From contig NZ_JAAGVC010000003.1 in assembly GCF_010858045.1 (NCBI RefSeq), positions 1 through 64,000 of the forward strand: a stretch of DNA of 64,000 nt. The letters are read 5' to 3'. This stretch comes from Nocardia cyriacigeorgica. GTDB taxonomy: Bacteria > Actinomycetota > Actinomycetes > Mycobacteriales > Mycobacteriaceae. The translations under genes and the position numbers were made by a program. Each line of letters starts with the position of its first letter. Position 1 is the stretch's first letter. Under the pieces are notes generated by a model, which was given only the letters and a program-made list of their open reading frames with translations, made no database searches and had not been told where the DNA came from. Below are positions 1-8,872 of this stretch, piece by piece.

Positions 1-82
1 GTGCGTCGGGGCGGGCGCGTGCGCGCGGGGTGGGGGAGGACGCGGACGGGTCGCGCTCGGCGGGCGAGAGCTGAGGCCGCTG

Positions 83-376
83 ATGCGACGGCGGCCGACG
101 GCGTTGGCGTGGATCGATCCGGACGTAAGTACCGACTTCGACATGGAGGTGGTGCAGATCCGGAGCTTGGCGCGGCGGCTCGGCTACAACCTGATCTGGC
201 CGGACGACGCGGCCTTCCTGCCATTGACCGAGCAGGTGCGCGGCGCCGATGTCGATGCGGTCATCACGCCGGCACCCTGCCATCTGGACCCGTTGACCTT
301 GCACAGCCTGATGATGCTCGGCGATGTCGAAACAGTGTGGCCGCGAATATCTTTCGCTCGATGGTGCACGCTGTGA
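83..376 (+). CDS. Hypothetical protein, possibly 5'-partial
   Basis: I do not recognise a function for this 97-residue product. It is acidic in its middle part and shows a pattern (an arginine-rich stretch, RLGY at about residues 33-36, then a VDAVITPAPCHLD segment) reminiscent of small nocardial proteins distantly related to resolvase N-terminal domains, but no catalytic serine context is visible. The reading frame stays open to the left edge of the window with no in-frame stop, so the ATG chosen may be internal and the gene may begin outside the window. It converges with the methyltransferase gene on the other strand. Confidence that it is a real gene is moderate. Confidence 0.45.
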   Translation: MRRRPTALAWIDPDVSTDFDMEVVQIRSLARRLGYNLIWPDDAAFLPLTEQVRGADVDAVITPAPCHLDPLTLHSLMMLGDVETVWPRISFARWCTL

Positions 377-422
377 AGCCTTGGCGCGCGCGAGTCCGCT
401 GATGAGCGGCGAACGCGACCGT

Positions 423-1166
423 TCAATCGAAGTTCGCCACGACGAGCCGGTAGCCCGCATCGAATTCCGGACGGTTCAGCAGATCGCGGTTGCGCTCGGC
501 CCATACTCCGCTGTCCAGATCCGCCCGTAATTGCCGCAGCCCCGGCTCCAGCTCGGTCGCAGGTGTGAGCGCCAGCATCGACATGCCGGCCTGAACCTCC
601 GGCTCGAGGTAGGCGTGCGGCCGCCGCCAGTACGCCGCACCGAACCCATCCGTGCAATCGGCGGGCACCGGTATGGGGTGGATCTCGACCGTGCCGGGCA
701 GCAGGCTCGTCAACCGGTGCAGCGGGACGGCGAGCCGGGCATCGGTGGCCGCCGCGGCGGGCAGGTAATCGCGCAGTAGCCAGAAGGTGCGCATCACCGG
801 GTGATCCCAGGTCAGGATGACGATGCGGCGGCGTGCAATGCGGGCGAGTTCGGCGATTCCCTGCTCGAGGTGGGTCCAGTGGTGCACGGTCAGCACCGCG
901 AGTGCGGCGTCGGCGGCGTTCGCGCGCAGCGGTAGATGTTCGGCGAGTCCACGCAGCGCGGGCGCGGCGCCGGATGGCCGCTGGGCGATCATCACCGAGC
1001 TCGGCTCCACGGCAACCACCGTCTGCGGCGGCTCGTAGGCACCGGCGCCCGCACCGACGTTCACCACCGACGACATTCCCGACAGCGCTCGAAGGACCAC
1101 GGCCTCGATCCTCGAATCCGGTTGTCGAGTATGCGAATAGGTCGCACCCGTCGCGTCGTACAGCAT
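423..1166 (-). CDS. Class I SAM-dependent methyltransferase
   Basis: The 247-residue product has the Rossmann-type methyltransferase layout: motif I VVNVGAGAGAYE near residues 33-44, an acidic end of strand 2 (VAVEPS) and the post-motif LPLRANAADAALAVLTVHHW, typical of the UbiE/Methyltransf_11 family. Its substrate cannot be told. I chose the ATG because it follows GGAGGG by a good distance; a GTG 24 bases upstream (1190), preceded by GGGAGGA, is an alternative. It lies 76 nt downstream of the yidC-type gene on the same strand and may be co-transcribed with it. Confidence 0.8.
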   Translation of the reverse strand: MLYDATGATYSHTRQPDSRIEAVVLRALSGMSSVVNVGAGAGAYEPPQTVVAVEPSSVMIAQRPSGAAPALRGLAEHLPLRANAADAALAVLTVHHWTHLEQGIAELARIARRRIVILTWDHPVMRTFWLLRDYLPAAAATDARLAVPLHRLTSLLPGTVEIHPIPVPADCTDGFGAAYWRRPHAYLEPEVQAGMSMLALTPATELEPGLRQLRADLDSGVWAERNRDLLNRPEFDAGYRLVVANFD

Positions 1167-1242
1167 CCGCGCCCCCTCCGTCGAGTTCACCCCATCCTCC
1201 CACCCTTTCCTGCATCGCCGGCCGTCGCTGCGAGCCGGACGT

Positions 1243-2130
1243 TCACCGTTTGCGGCGTTCCGGGCGAGCACCGGGCTTCGGCGCGGTCGCGGTTCGCGCA
1301 ATGTCGGCGCTCGCCGGTGGCGCCGAATCATGCTGCGCCGCTTCGCGATCGATCCGGCGGTAGACGATGCGCTGCTGAGTAAAGGTCCACGCGTTGTTGG
1401 TGACGAAATACAGCAGCACGGCGGTCGGCAGCAGCGCACCACCGATGAGTGCTCCGGCAGGGAACACCCACAGCGAGAGAGTGCGCATGAAGGGCAGGCC
1501 CGCGGATTCCTGACGGGCCAGTGCGGTGCGTGCGGTGAAATGGGTGGCGGCGGCCGCGATGACCATGAGAGTGATCGTGACGACCGCGGTCGCGAGGGTC
1601 GGGTGGCCGATCAGCGTGGACGACAGGGGGGCGCCGAAGAGATCGGCATCCAGGAACGACCGCACCTCGGCCGCGTCGAAGACGTAGTTGGCGGTGGCGG
1701 CGTTCTGTTCGGCGGTCATCGGTGTGGGCGTCGCGGTGAACGGCAGATGGGTGGCGGCGGTGGTGCGGTCGAAGGACCGCAGCACATGGAACAGGCCGAG
1801 GAAGACGAACGCCTGGCCGAGCAGTGGCAGACAGCCGGCGAACGGGCTCACACCGTGCTCGCGGTAGAGCCGCTGGGTTTCGGTGGCCTGCCGCTGCCGG
1901 TCATCCGGGTATTTCTTCCGGATCGCCTCGAGCTGAGGTTGCAGGCGGCGGATGGCGGCCTGGCTGCGCGCCTGTTTGAGGAACACCGGAAACAATGCCG
2001 CGCGCAGCGTCATCACGAGCAGGATGACGGCCGCTATCCAGGCGAGTGAACCGGAACCGGCGACGGCGGCGGCCGCGCTGTGCCACAGCGACAGTGCTGC
2101 GGACACGGGATAGTAGATGACATCGAGCAT
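1243..2130 (-). CDS. yidC: YidC/Oxa1-family membrane insertase, second copy
   Basis: This 295-residue protein belongs to the YidC/Oxa1/Alb3 insertases, which help inner-membrane proteins fold and insert. The hallmark segment is visible: a first membrane helix, then the helical hairpin LQPQLEAIRKKYPDD followed by a QRLYREHGVSPFAGCLPLLGQ-type region (written here only in part), further hydrophobic segments, and a polar basic tail (PERRKR). The housekeeping yidC normally sits beside rpmH and rnpA, which are absent here, so this is probably the accessory paralogue. The ATG was chosen so that the protein begins MLDVIYYP just before the first membrane helix. A small membrane protein gene lies directly upstream on the same strand, suggesting joint function. 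Confidence 0.88.
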   Translation of the reverse strand: MLDVIYYPVSAALSLWHSAAAAVAGSGSLAWIAAVILLVMTLRAALFPVFLKQARSQAAIRRLQPQLEAIRKKYPDDRQRQATETQRLYREHGVSPFAGCLPLLGQAFVFLGLFHVLRSFDRTTAATHLPFTATPTPMTAEQNAATANYVFDAAEVRSFLDADLFGAPLSSTLIGHPTLATAVVTITLMVIAAAATHFTARTALARQESAGLPFMRTLSLWVFPAGALIGGALLPTAVLLYFVTNNAWTFTQQRIVYRRIDREAAQHDSAPPASADIARTATAPKPGARPERRKR

Positions 2131-2225
2131 GCCGGAGGCACCCCTGACTGAGTGGTGCGCGCATGAGGCGCGCGGACGGATCGGGTCAGCGTGAAAAGCG
2201 ACGTCGGTCCGCACGCGAAGCGACG

Positions 2226-2519
2226 TCAGGCCTGCCCGAATCCGGGAGCTCGGGGCCGTGGACGCCCGGCGGCATCCGGATTGCTCTGGCGCAGATAGGA
2301 ACCACGCCGCCGCCGTTGCGCCGCCTGCGGCGGACCCGACGAACCGGCATGCACCGGAACCAGACGCATCGCCGGCCCCGACACCAACGCGACCGCCAGC
2401 ACCACGGCCACCGCGCCGAAAAGCGCAGCCGCTTCGCCCGCAGGAGCGGTGAGCAGCACGAGCGCAGGCAGCAGGGCGGTCAGCACCGCGCCCACCGTCA
2501 GCTGCGCCCTCGTGAACAT
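2226..2519 (-). CDS. Small membrane protein, probably DUF6412
   Basis: The 97-residue product starts MFTRAQLTVGAV and has two hydrophobic segments (about residues 6-24 and 29-47) followed by a basic, Gln/Arg-rich cytoplasmic tail. Small proteins of this plan, grouped as DUF6412, often lie beside accessory yidC genes in actinomycetes; I recall this association rather than having tested it. It precedes yidC on the same strand with a 95-nt gap. A TATCGT hexamer lies 6 nt before the ATG, so its message may be leaderless. Function unknown. Confidence 0.65.
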   Translation of the reverse strand: MFTRAQLTVGAVLTALLPALVLLTAPAGEAAALFGAVAVVLAVALVSGPAMRLVPVHAGSSGPPQAAQRRRRGSYLRQSNPDAAGRPRPRAPGFGQA

Positions 2520-2525
2520 GCCTCG

Positions 2526-2531
2526 ACGATA
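2526..2531 (-). promoter_or_regulatory. -10 element (TATCGT) of the small membrane protein gene
   Basis: On the minus strand TATCGT ends 6 nt before the ATG at 2519, placing the expected transcription start on or beside the start codon. Confidence 0.5.
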
Positions 2532-2553
2532 CCGGAGCTGTGAATCACACGAA

Positions 2554-2918
2554 TCAGTCCAAGTCGGCATCGAGCGCGTCCCAGGTGATACTCACGTCGA
2601 GTGGGTCGGTGATAGCGACGGCGACAGGGCTGTGTGCGCGGAAGCGGGTGTCGGTGAACACGTATTCGCCCGCGCTGTTGAGACGGAGAATCTCGATGAG
2701 GGCACACCCGGACTGCGTTTGCGGGCGGATTCGCGCAGCGCCTGCTTGATGGTGTCGGTCACCGCGATGTGGTTCGGCGAGGGCGATTCGCAGTGCACGG
2801 GCATGCCGTCCTTGACCTCGATCGCCTGCGCAAGGTCCTCCGGCATAGCGAGGTAGGTGTCCAGATCGATCTGGGGGATACCGGCGCGCAGCCACGACCA
2901 GTCGTACGCCTCAGTCAC
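2554..2918 (-). pseudogene. Decayed Uma2-family endonuclease gene
   Basis: Two reading frames together give an Uma2-like protein with its middle missing. From the GTG at 2918 one frame encodes the N-terminal part (IDLDTYLAMPEDLAQAIEV, then ESPSPNHIAVTDTIKQAL). Near position 2712 the family resemblance jumps to another frame that encodes the usual C-terminus (ALIEILRLNSAGEYVF ... ITWDALDADLD). The catalytic core with the PDVVV strand and the VIEI strand is absent: the sum is about 120 residues against roughly 190 in intact members. A TATTGT hexamer 7 nt before the GTG may be a surviving promoter. I read it as an internal deletion plus frameshift; an assembly error is possible but would not account for the missing core. 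Confidence 0.6.
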
Positions 2919-3025
2919 CGCACCAACAATAGCCGGGTTCGGTCGAACTCGGACCGAGCGCCGAGACGGGCCATCGGTGGCGATAAATCACTGGCTCGGC
3001 TGCATGATCGCGCCGACGGGCCGGT

Positions 3026-3223
3026 TCAGGGTTCGGCGCGGACAGGTGGCTCGGCGGACGCAACCGGGCTGCCCGCGAATCCGCCGCCACCGGGTGCCGC
3101 GACGATCGCGCCGTCGACGCAGACGAGCCACTGACCGCACACACATCGCAGATAGCGAACCGCGCCGTGGGTGGAGACGGAATCGGGCGCGGGCCAGGAG
3201 CAAGAAGGGCAGGTAGCGAGCAT
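3026..3223 (-). CDS. Small zinc-ribbon-like protein
   Basis: The 65-residue product has paired cysteines CPSC near residue 5 and CVC near residue 27, the spacing of a small zinc ribbon, followed by a low-complexity Gly/Pro/Ala tail. No enzymatic motif is seen. It is transcribed away from the CGNR zinc-finger gene, with only 25 nt between the two start codons, so they share a promoter region. Function unknown; the start ATG at 3223 fits the conserved N-terminus better than an ATG 36 nt upstream that would overlap the neighbouring gene. Confidence 0.5.
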   Translation of the reverse strand: MLATCPSCSWPAPDSVSTHGAVRYLRCVCGQWLVCVDGAIVAAPGGGGFAGSPVASAEPPVRAEP

Positions 3224-3248
3224 GTGCCAAGCCTGATGTAATGGTCTA

Positions 3249-3749
3249 GTGCATTTCAACCCTTACGGCGGTGCGGCCGCGCAGCTCGCCGTCCGGCTGG
3301 TCAACGCGGCACCGGACGAGGATCTGGTCGGTCTGCTGGCCGCGGCCGACTACAAACCGCTGACGCCGCTCGACCCCCGGCAGACCGCCGAGCTGCGCCG
3401 CTGGATCGCCCGGCTCGACGAGGTCTTCACCGCGCCCTCGGTGGGCCTGCTCAACGATCTGCTCGCCGAGACCACCAGCCAGCCCTACATCTCCACCCAC
3501 GACGGCCGCGCCCCGCACCTGCACTACTCGCGCATCGACGCCCCCGTGCACGAGCGGGTCAAGGCTTATACGGCGGCGGGGCTGGCGGAACTGTTCTGCG
3601 AAGACCCCGGCCGGATCGGCCGCTGCGCCCGCCCCGGCTGCGGCACTGTCTACGTCGACACCTCGCGCAACGGCCGGCGCCGGTTCTGCTCGACGCGATG
3701 CTCGAACCGCGTCCACGTCGCCGACCATCGCAATCGCCGCTCGGCCTGA
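3249..3749 (+). CDS. CGNR zinc finger domain protein
   Basis: The 166-residue product belongs to the ABATE/CGNR family of presumed stress-related DNA-binding regulators. Residues about 1-110 form the helical ABATE region; the C-terminal zinc finger has Cys126, Cys131, Cys147 and Cys151, with the last cysteine in CSNR, the variant of the family signature CGNR, followed by basic residues (HRNRR). It starts with GTG (MHFNPYGG). No ligand or target is known. It converges with the DUF418 gene four bases downstream. Confidence 0.85.
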   Translation: MHFNPYGGAAAQLAVRLVNAAPDEDLVGLLAAADYKPLTPLDPRQTAELRRWIARLDEVFTAPSVGLLNDLLAETTSQPYISTHDGRAPHLHYSRIDAPVHERVKAYTAAGLAELFCEDPGRIGRCARPGCGTVYVDTSRNGRRRFCSTRCSNRVHVADHRNRRSA

Positions 3750-3753
3750 GGTA

Positions 3754-4944
3754 CTACTCGCTCGCCAGCCGCCGGTACGTCGCGTTCCACAACCATTCGA
3801 CCGGGCCACGGTCGAAGCGCCGCAGCCACAGGTGCGCGAAGCCGACGACGATGAGCGCGACCACCAGGTACACCGCCACCGTGAACGGCACCCTTGCCTC
3901 CGGGGAGACTCGGGCCGCCAACCCGAAACCCCAGCCGTAGCAGATGATCGAAGCGACCAGATTCTGCAGGATGTAGCAGCTCAGCGCGGTACGGCCGACC
4001 TCGGACAGGCGCGCGCCGACGAATCCGGTCCGTGGCCGATTCAGGTAGAAATGCGCGACCAGCGCGAGGATGCCGAGCGACACGAACGGCGCGATCCCGT
4101 AGCGGGTGATCAGCACGGCGTCACCGCCGACTAACACCCCGAGCACCAGATCAGCGGGCGCGGCTACGCCGAACCCGAAGATCATCAGCCGTTTCCGCAA
4201 CCGCGCGCCCTCCGGAGCGAACACCCCCGCCCGATACAGCCGTGCGCCGAGCAGGAACAGCGCGATCGACATCGGGAAGATGAAGATCGTCTCCAATCGG
4301 AAGCCGAGCGCGTTCTCCATCCGGAACAGCACCAGATCCCAGAACGACCCGTCGGCATAGGGGTTCGGATCCAGCGGCTCGGGGTCGGAGGCGGAGACCG
4401 AGCCGCCGCCGTCCGCGGTCATCGCGACGGCCAGCAACGTCAGCATGGTCAGGTGAATGCTCGCCTGCACGATCAGCCAGCGCCGCTGCGCCCGCTCGGA
4501 GGTGGCCAGCAGATAGGCGACGACCAGGCCGGTGAGCGCGTATCCCATCAGCACATCGAATTCGGCGATGAGCAGGAAGTTCAGCAGCCCGTCCAGCAGC
4601 AGCAGGCCCGCCCGGATCGGATATCTGCCCGGCCAGCGCCTGCCCGCCCGCTGCGCGGAGGCCTGCTGAATGGCCAGGCCGATCCCGAACATGATCGTCA
4701 GCAGCCCGAGGTATTTGCCCTGCGCGAACTGCTGCAGGGCTCGTTCGGCCCAGCCCCATCCGTCCTCGACCGGAGCACCGAGGTGGTTGATGTAGCCGAT
4801 GATCCCTTCGGGATCGGTGAGGATCCAGATATTGGTGCCGAGCGTGCCGAGGATCGCGATCCCGCGCAGCACGTCGAGGGCGACCAGCCGCGCCGGGCGG
4901 GCGGCCGGCGTCGCGGAGGTGGTCGTGGTGAGCGATTCGGTCAT
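3754..4944 (-). CDS. DUF418 multi-pass membrane protein
   Basis: The 396-residue product begins with a Thr-rich cytoplasmic stretch, then [19 protein letters not shown], the N-terminal signature of the DUF418/YeiB family, followed by some nine to ten hydrophobic segments and the conserved C-terminal region ([16 protein letters not shown], then GPVEWLWN...). These proteins are polytopic acyltransferase-3-like membrane proteins of unknown substrate. The ATG at 4944 was preferred to an upstream ATG at 5010 that would add an Arg-rich stretch overlapping the dop gene. GATAGT lies 6 nt before the ATG, compatible with a leaderless message. It is divergent from dop. Confidence 0.85.
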   Translation of the reverse strand: MTESLTTTTSATPAARPARLVALDVLRGIAILGTLGTNIWILTDPEGIIGYINHLGAPVEDGWGWAERALQQFAQGKYLGLLTIMFGIGLAIQQASAQRAGRRWPGRYPIRAGLLLLDGLLNFLLIAEFDVLMGYALTGLVVAYLLATSERAQRRWLIVQASIHLTMLTLLAVAMTADGGGSVSASDPEPLDPNPYADGSFWDLVLFRMENALGFRLETIFIFPMSIALFLLGARLYRAGVFAPEGARLRKRLMIFGFGVAAPADLVLGVLVGGDAVLITRYGIAPFVSLGILALVAHFYLNRPRTGFVGARLSEVGRTALSCYILQNLVASIICYGWGFGLAARVSPEARVPFTVAVYLVVALIVVGFAHLWLRRFDRGPVEWLWNATYRRLASE

Positions 4945-5032
4945 GGTCCGACTATCGCGCGCACGGGTGCGCTCGCGGGTCCTCCGGAAGTACCACGACC
5001 GGTATGACATCCGCGTCGCCGGTCGCGTCGCC

Positions 5033-5038
5033 TACGCT
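5033..5038 (+). promoter_or_regulatory. -10 element (TACGCT) of dop
   Basis: TACGCT ends 7 nt before the dop ATG at 5046 and there is no Shine-Dalgarno sequence in between, consistent with a leaderless transcript. Confidence 0.55.
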
Positions 5039-5045
5039 CGTGCAC

Positions 5046-6545
5046 ATGCAGCGCATCATCGGAATCGAGGTCGAATACGGCATCTCGACCCCCACGGAGC
5101 CGACGGCCAACCCGATCCTCACCTCCACCCAGGCGGTGCTGGCCTACGCCGCCGCCGAAGGCGTGCCGCGGGCCAAACGCACCCGGTGGGACTACGAGGT
5201 GGAGTCCCCGCTGCGCGACGCGCGTGGATTCGACCTGAGCCGGATGAACGGCCCCGCCCCGGTGATCGACGCCGACGAGGTCGGTGCGGCGAACATGATC
5301 CTCACCAACGGCGCGCGCCTCTACGTCGACCACGCCCACCCGGAATACTCCGCACCGGAGGTCACCGACCCGCTGGACGCGGTGATCTGGGACAAGGCCG
5401 GCGAGCGCGTCATGGAGGCCGCCGCGCGGCATGCCTCCAGCGTGCCCGGCGCACCGCGACTGCAGCTGTACAAGAACAACGTCGACGGTAAGGGCGCCTC
5501 CTACGGCACTCACGAGAACTACCTGATGAACCGGGACACCCCGTTCAACTCGATCATCGTCGGGCTCACCCCGTTCTTCGTCTCCCGGCAGGTGATCTGC
5601 GGTTCCGGCCGCGTCGGCATCGGCCAGTCCGGTGATCACGCCGGATTCCAGCTGTCCCAGCGCTCGGACTACATCGAGGTCGAGGTCGGGCTGGAGACCA
5701 CGCTCAAGCGCGGCATCATCAACACCCGCGACGAACCGCACGCCGACGCCGACAAATACCGCAGGCTGCACGTCATCATCGGCGACGCCAACCTCGCCGA
5801 GATGTCGACCTACCTCAAGGTCGGCACCACCGCGCTGGTGCTGGACCTGATCGAATCCGGCGAAGATCTCTCCGACATGCAATTGGCGCGCCCGGTCACC
5901 GCCGTGCACACCATCAGCCACGACCCCACCCTGCGCGCCACCGTCGCCCTCGCCGACGGCCGCGAACTCACCGGCCTGGCGTTGCAGCGGCTCTACCACG
6001 AGCGGGTGGCCAAGTTCGTGCACCGCGAAGGCAACGACGACCCGCGCGTGGCCGACATCCTCGACAACTGGGCGATGGTGCTCGATCTGCTCGAACGCGA
6101 TCCGATGGAATGCGCCAACCTGCTCGACTGGCCGGCCAAACTGCGCCTGCTCGAAGGCATGCGCAGCCGTGAGGGCCTGAACTGGGGTGCGCCGAAACTG
6201 CATCTGATGGACCTGCAGTACTCCGATGTCCGGCTGGACAAGGGCCTGTACAACCGGCTGGTGGCGCGTGGGTCGATGAAGCGTCTGGTCAGCGAACAGC
6301 AGGTGCTCGACGCGATGACCAACCCGCCCACCGACACCCGCGCCTACTTCCGCGGTGAGTGCCTGCGCCGCTTCGGCGCCGATATCGCGGCCGCGAGCTG
6401 GGATTCGGTGATCTTCGACCTCGGCGGCGACTCGCTGGTGCGCATCCCGACACTGGAACCGCGCCGCGGCACCAAAGCCCACGTCGGCAAGCTGCTCGAC
6501 GGCGTCGATACCGCCGCCGAACTGGTCGAACAGCTCACCACATAG
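5046..6545 (+). CDS. dop: Dop, deamidase of Pup and depupylase
   Basis: Dop converts the C-terminal glutamine of Pup to glutamate and also removes Pup from conjugates; it belongs to the glutamine-synthetase-like carboxylate-amine ligases. The 499-residue product starts [14 protein letters not shown], with the nucleotide/Mg-binding glutamate in IEVEYG, and has the long Dop-loop region and closely matches the mycobacterial protein over its length (about 502 residues). Conserved blocks [20 protein letters not shown] and [12 protein letters not shown] are present. It heads the proteasome gene set and is 180 nt upstream of pup. The ATG at 5046 is chosen over an upstream in-frame ATG at 5004 because of the family N-terminus and the promoter position. 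Confidence 0.95.
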   Translation: MQRIIGIEVEYGISTPTEPTANPILTSTQAVLAYAAAEGVPRAKRTRWDYEVESPLRDARGFDLSRMNGPAPVIDADEVGAANMILTNGARLYVDHAHPEYSAPEVTDPLDAVIWDKAGERVMEAAARHASSVPGAPRLQLYKNNVDGKGASYGTHENYLMNRDTPFNSIIVGLTPFFVSRQVICGSGRVGIGQSGDHAGFQLSQRSDYIEVEVGLETTLKRGIINTRDEPHADADKYRRLHVIIGDANLAEMSTYLKVGTTALVLDLIESGEDLSDMQLARPVTAVHTISHDPTLRATVALADGRELTGLALQRLYHERVAKFVHREGNDDPRVADILDNWAMVLDLLERDPMECANLLDWPAKLRLLEGMRSREGLNWGAPKLHLMDLQYSDVRLDKGLYNRLVARGSMKRLVSEQQVLDAMTNPPTDTRAYFRGECLRRFGADIAAASWDSVIFDLGGDSLVRIPTLEPRRGTKAHVGKLLDGVDTAAELVEQLTT

Positions 6546-6552
6546 GGCTGTG

Positions 6553-6584
6553 ACCGGCCCACCGCACCCCATCGGCGGGCCGGT
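6553..6584 (+). terminator. Hairpin downstream of dop
   Basis: ACCGGCCC and GGGCCGGT form a perfect 8-bp stem around a 16-nt loop just after the dop stop. There is no T-run, as is usual for high-GC actinobacteria. A second small dyad GTGAC-GG-GTCAC follows at 6583-6594. It may separate dop and pup transcription. Confidence 0.4.
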
Positions 6585-6633
6585 GACGGGTCACGACACT
6601 CACCGAATCCGCCATCGTGTCGGTGCGGCTGGG

Positions 6634-6639
6634 TAGTGT
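6634..6639 (+). promoter_or_regulatory. -10 element (TAGTGT) upstream of pup
   Basis: TAGTGT lies about 87 nt before the pup ATG and would start a leader containing an AGGAGG-type ribosome site. No convincing -35 was found. Confidence 0.35.
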
Positions 6640-6725
6640 TGAAGAACGAGCACGCACATTGCGCACGACCGGGCCGGTGCTCACCCAGGGTCCGGGCGTG
6701 GTGAAACAACAGGAGGTCGGCTGCC

Positions 6726-6920
6726 ATGGCACAAGAGCAGACCAAACGCGCCGGGGGCGGCGACGAGGACGAGGGCCCGGAGGGCGTCGACGCCGCCGGT
6801 CAGGAGCGGCGCGAGAAGCTGGCGGAGGACACCGACGACCTGCTCGACGAGATCGATGATGTGCTCGAGGAGAACGCCGAGGACTTCGTCCGCGCCTACG
6901 TGCAGAAAGGCGGCCAGTGA
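6726..6920 (+). CDS. pup: Pup, prokaryotic ubiquitin-like protein
   Basis: The 64-residue protein is attached through its C-terminal residue to lysines of target proteins and so marks them for the proteasome. The sequence is acidic and disordered-looking with the helical Mpa-binding region (about residues 29-56, [18 protein letters not shown]) and ends in Gly-Gly-Gln, so it must be deamidated by Dop before PafA can use it. A strong AGGAGG precedes the ATG. The stop overlaps the prcB start in the sequence GTGA, implying coupled translation with the proteasome beta subunit. Confidence 0.97.
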   Translation: MAQEQTKRAGGGDEDEGPEGVDAAGQERREKLAEDTDDLLDEIDDVLEENAEDFVRAYVQKGGQ

Positions 6921-7771
6921 CCTCAGGCGACCCGCTGCGTCTCCACCCGGGGCACGCCCTCTCGTCCTTCTCCGAACATCTGCGCATGCACGCACCCGAT
7001 CTGTTGCCCGGCAACGGGTTCGGTGCCGTGACCACCGCCGCCGGTAGCTCCGGCGGCGGTGCACGCGATATCGCCCCGCACGGCACCACGATCGTCGCGG
7101 TCAGCTACCGCGGCGGCGTGCTCATCGCGGGCGATCGGCGCGCCACCCAGGGCAACCTGCTGGCCAGCCGCGATATGGAGAAGGTCTACATCACCGACAC
7201 CTACTCGGCGGCCGGTATCGCGGGTACCGCGGGCATGGCCGTGGAGATGGTGCGGCTGTTCGCGGTGGAACTCGAGCATTACGAAAAGATCGAAGGTGTG
7301 CCGCTGACCTTCGACGGCAAGGCCAACAAGCTGTCGAAAATGGTGCGCGACAACCTGCCCGCGGCCCTGCAGGGCCTGGCGGTGGTGCCGGTGCTGGTCG
7401 GCTACGACCTGGAGGCCACCGATCCCGACAAGGTCGGCCGGATCATCTCCTACGACGTCGTCGGCGGGCAGAGCGAGGAGCGATTCGGTTACGCCGCAGT
7501 CGGTTCCGGCTCTCATTTCGCCAAGTCGTCGCTGAAGAAGCTGTACGCCAAGGGCATCGATGAGGACCGGGCGTTGCGCATCGCGGTGGAATCACTGTTC
7601 GATGCCGCCGACGACGACACCGCCACCGGCGGGCCCGATCTGCTGCGCGGCATCTATCCGACCGCGATCGTCATCAACGATGACGGCGCGCTCGAGGTGA
7701 CCGACAGCAGGCTCGCCGAGATCGCCCGCGGCATCGTCGCCGACCGAGAGGCAGCGCAGGAGGCCCGATGA
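6917..7771 (+). CDS. prcB: Proteasome beta subunit PrcB
   Basis: PrcB supplies the proteolytic active sites of the 20S core. The 284-residue precursor carries a propeptide of 56 residues ending in His-Gly, after which Thr57 (in [10 protein letters not shown]) becomes the catalytic N-terminal threonine; the supporting GDRRATQGN segment follows. The mature part is about 228 residues, as in mycobacteria. The GTG start overlaps the pup stop by four bases. prcA follows after 37 nt. Confidence 0.96.
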   Translation: MTSGDPLRLHPGHALSSFSEHLRMHAPDLLPGNGFGAVTTAAGSSGGGARDIAPHGTTIVAVSYRGGVLIAGDRRATQGNLLASRDMEKVYITDTYSAAGIAGTAGMAVEMVRLFAVELEHYEKIEGVPLTFDGKANKLSKMVRDNLPAALQGLAVVPVLVGYDLEATDPDKVGRIISYDVVGGQSEERFGYAAVGSGSHFAKSSLKKLYAKGIDEDRALRIAVESLFDAADDDTATGGPDLLRGIYPTAIVINDDGALEVTDSRLAEIARGIVADREAAQEAR

Positions 7772-7808
7772 GCGACCTCCCGCACGACACAGCAAGGAGT
7801 GCCAGCGA

Positions 7809-8594
7809 ATGACGCTGCCGTACTACGCGTCGGCCGAGCAGATCATGCGCGACAAGACCGAGCTCGCGCGCAAGGGCATCGCCCGTGGTCGCAGTGTCGT
7901 CGTGCTCGTCTACGACAAGGGCGTGGTGTTCGTCGCCGAGAATCCCTCGGCGACGCTGCACAAGGTGAGCGAGCTCTACGACCGGATCGGCTTCGCCGCG
8001 GTCGGCAAGTACAACGAGTTCGAGAACCTGCGTCGCGGCGGGATCCTGCAGGCCGATCTGCGCGGCTACCAATACGGTCGCCGCGACGTCACCGGCCGGG
8101 CCCTGGCCAACGCCTACGCCCAGGCCCTCGGGTCCATCTTCACCGACCAGCTCAAGCCCTACGAGGTGGAGATCTGCGTCGCCGAGGTGGCCTACCAGGA
8201 GCAGGACAGCAACGCGGTGCTGTACCGGATCACCTTCGACGGCTCGATCGTGGACGAGCGCGAATACGTTGTCATGGGCGGCACCACCGAGCCCATCGTC
8301 ACCGCGTTGAAGGCCTCCTATGAGCCGGGGCTCGACTTGGCCAGCGCGATCGGCGTCGCGGTCAAGGCGTTGCAGGCAGGCACACCCGAGGGCGACAAGG
8401 ACAAGCGCGTCCTCGGCGTCTCATCCCTCGAGGTCGCCACGCTCGAGCAGGCACGACCTCGCCGGGCCTTCCGGCGGATCGGGCCCGCGGTGTTGGAGCG
8501 GCTGCTCGATACCTCGGCCGCCGGTGCGGGCACCGAAGCCGAGGCCGAGGCCCAGGCGGAGGCCGCGGGCGAGGGCGACAGCGGAGAGAAGTAA
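7809..8594 (+). CDS. prcA: Proteasome alpha subunit PrcA
   Basis: PrcA forms the outer rings of the 20S core and its N-terminus gates entry to the chamber. The 261-residue product begins [20 protein letters not shown], then the alpha-type strand [18 protein letters not shown] without an N-terminal threonine. The C-terminal 30 residues are Ala/Glu-rich and low-complexity, making it slightly longer than the mycobacterial protein. AAGGAG lies about 10 nt before the ATG. It is in one operon with pup and prcB. Confidence 0.96.
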   Translation: MTLPYYASAEQIMRDKTELARKGIARGRSVVVLVYDKGVVFVAENPSATLHKVSELYDRIGFAAVGKYNEFENLRRGGILQADLRGYQYGRRDVTGRALANAYAQALGSIFTDQLKPYEVEICVAEVAYQEQDSNAVLYRITFDGSIVDEREYVVMGGTTEPIVTALKASYEPGLDLASAIGVAVKALQAGTPEGDKDKRVLGVSSLEVATLEQARPRRAFRRIGPAVLERLLDTSAAGAGTEAEAEAQAEAAGEGDSGEK

Positions 8595-8604
8595 CAGCAG
8601 CTGA

Positions 8605-8647
8605 TCCGGGTCGTATGCGGCGCACACGCGGTCGTATACGACCCGGA
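8605..8647 (+). terminator. Long perfect hairpin between prcA and pafA
   Basis: The 12-nt arm TCCGGGTCGTAT at 8605-8616 is perfectly complementary to ATACGACCCGGA at 8636-8647, with a 19-nt loop; inside it, positions 8630-8643 also form the perfect palindrome GGTCGTATACGACC. It begins 10 nt after the prcA stop. There is no T-tail. It is best read as a terminator or RNA-processing stem for the pup-prcBA transcript; the inner palindrome could alternatively be a protein-binding site. Confidence 0.55.
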
Positions 8648-8777
8648 GCCGGCTCAGGGCCGGGTCTGGCGCACGCCGGACGAACACCTCGGCCGCGGAG
8701 ATCTGGGCGCGGGTCGGGGTGCTGTGTGGCTGCCGCGCGGCCACATACCAAAAATCTGGCGTCCACGAGCCCTGATG

Positions 8778-8797
8778 GACGAACGATTACCGTCCGA
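8778..8797 (+). repeat. Inverted repeat GGACG/CGTCC upstream of pafA
   Basis: GGACG and CGTCC arms separated by about 9 nt lie roughly 75 nt before the pafA start in a gene-free stretch of 278 nt (8595-8872). It could be an operator or chance; no matching regulator is adjacent. Confidence 0.25.
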
Positions 8798-8859
8798 ATC
8801 GTTGCCAACCCGTATACATATGGGTTCTCCGATCCCCGCGCGGGTGCTGTTCCTAGCTG

Positions 8860-8865
8860 TAATGT
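8860..8865 (+). promoter_or_regulatory. -10 element (TAATGT) of pafA
   Basis: TAATGT ends 7 nt before the GTG start at 8873 with no ribosome site between, pointing to a separate leaderless promoter for pafA. Confidence 0.55.
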
Positions 8866-8872
8866 CGATAGT

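Noticed and set aside
1..402. 133-codon frame from the left edge
   Set aside because: Arg/Ala-rich frame overlapping the better-looking frame at 83-376; no start or motif.
3754..5046. Expected place of the proteasomal ATPase (mpa/arc) upstream of dop
   Set aside because: The region holds a DUF418 membrane protein on the other strand; no AAA ATPase motif was found anywhere in the window.
8615..8872. Upstream in-frame extension of pafA to an ATG at 8615
   Set aside because: The extension is Arg-rich, not conserved, starts inside the prcA hairpin, and the GTG at 8873 gives the mycobacterial N-terminus and length.
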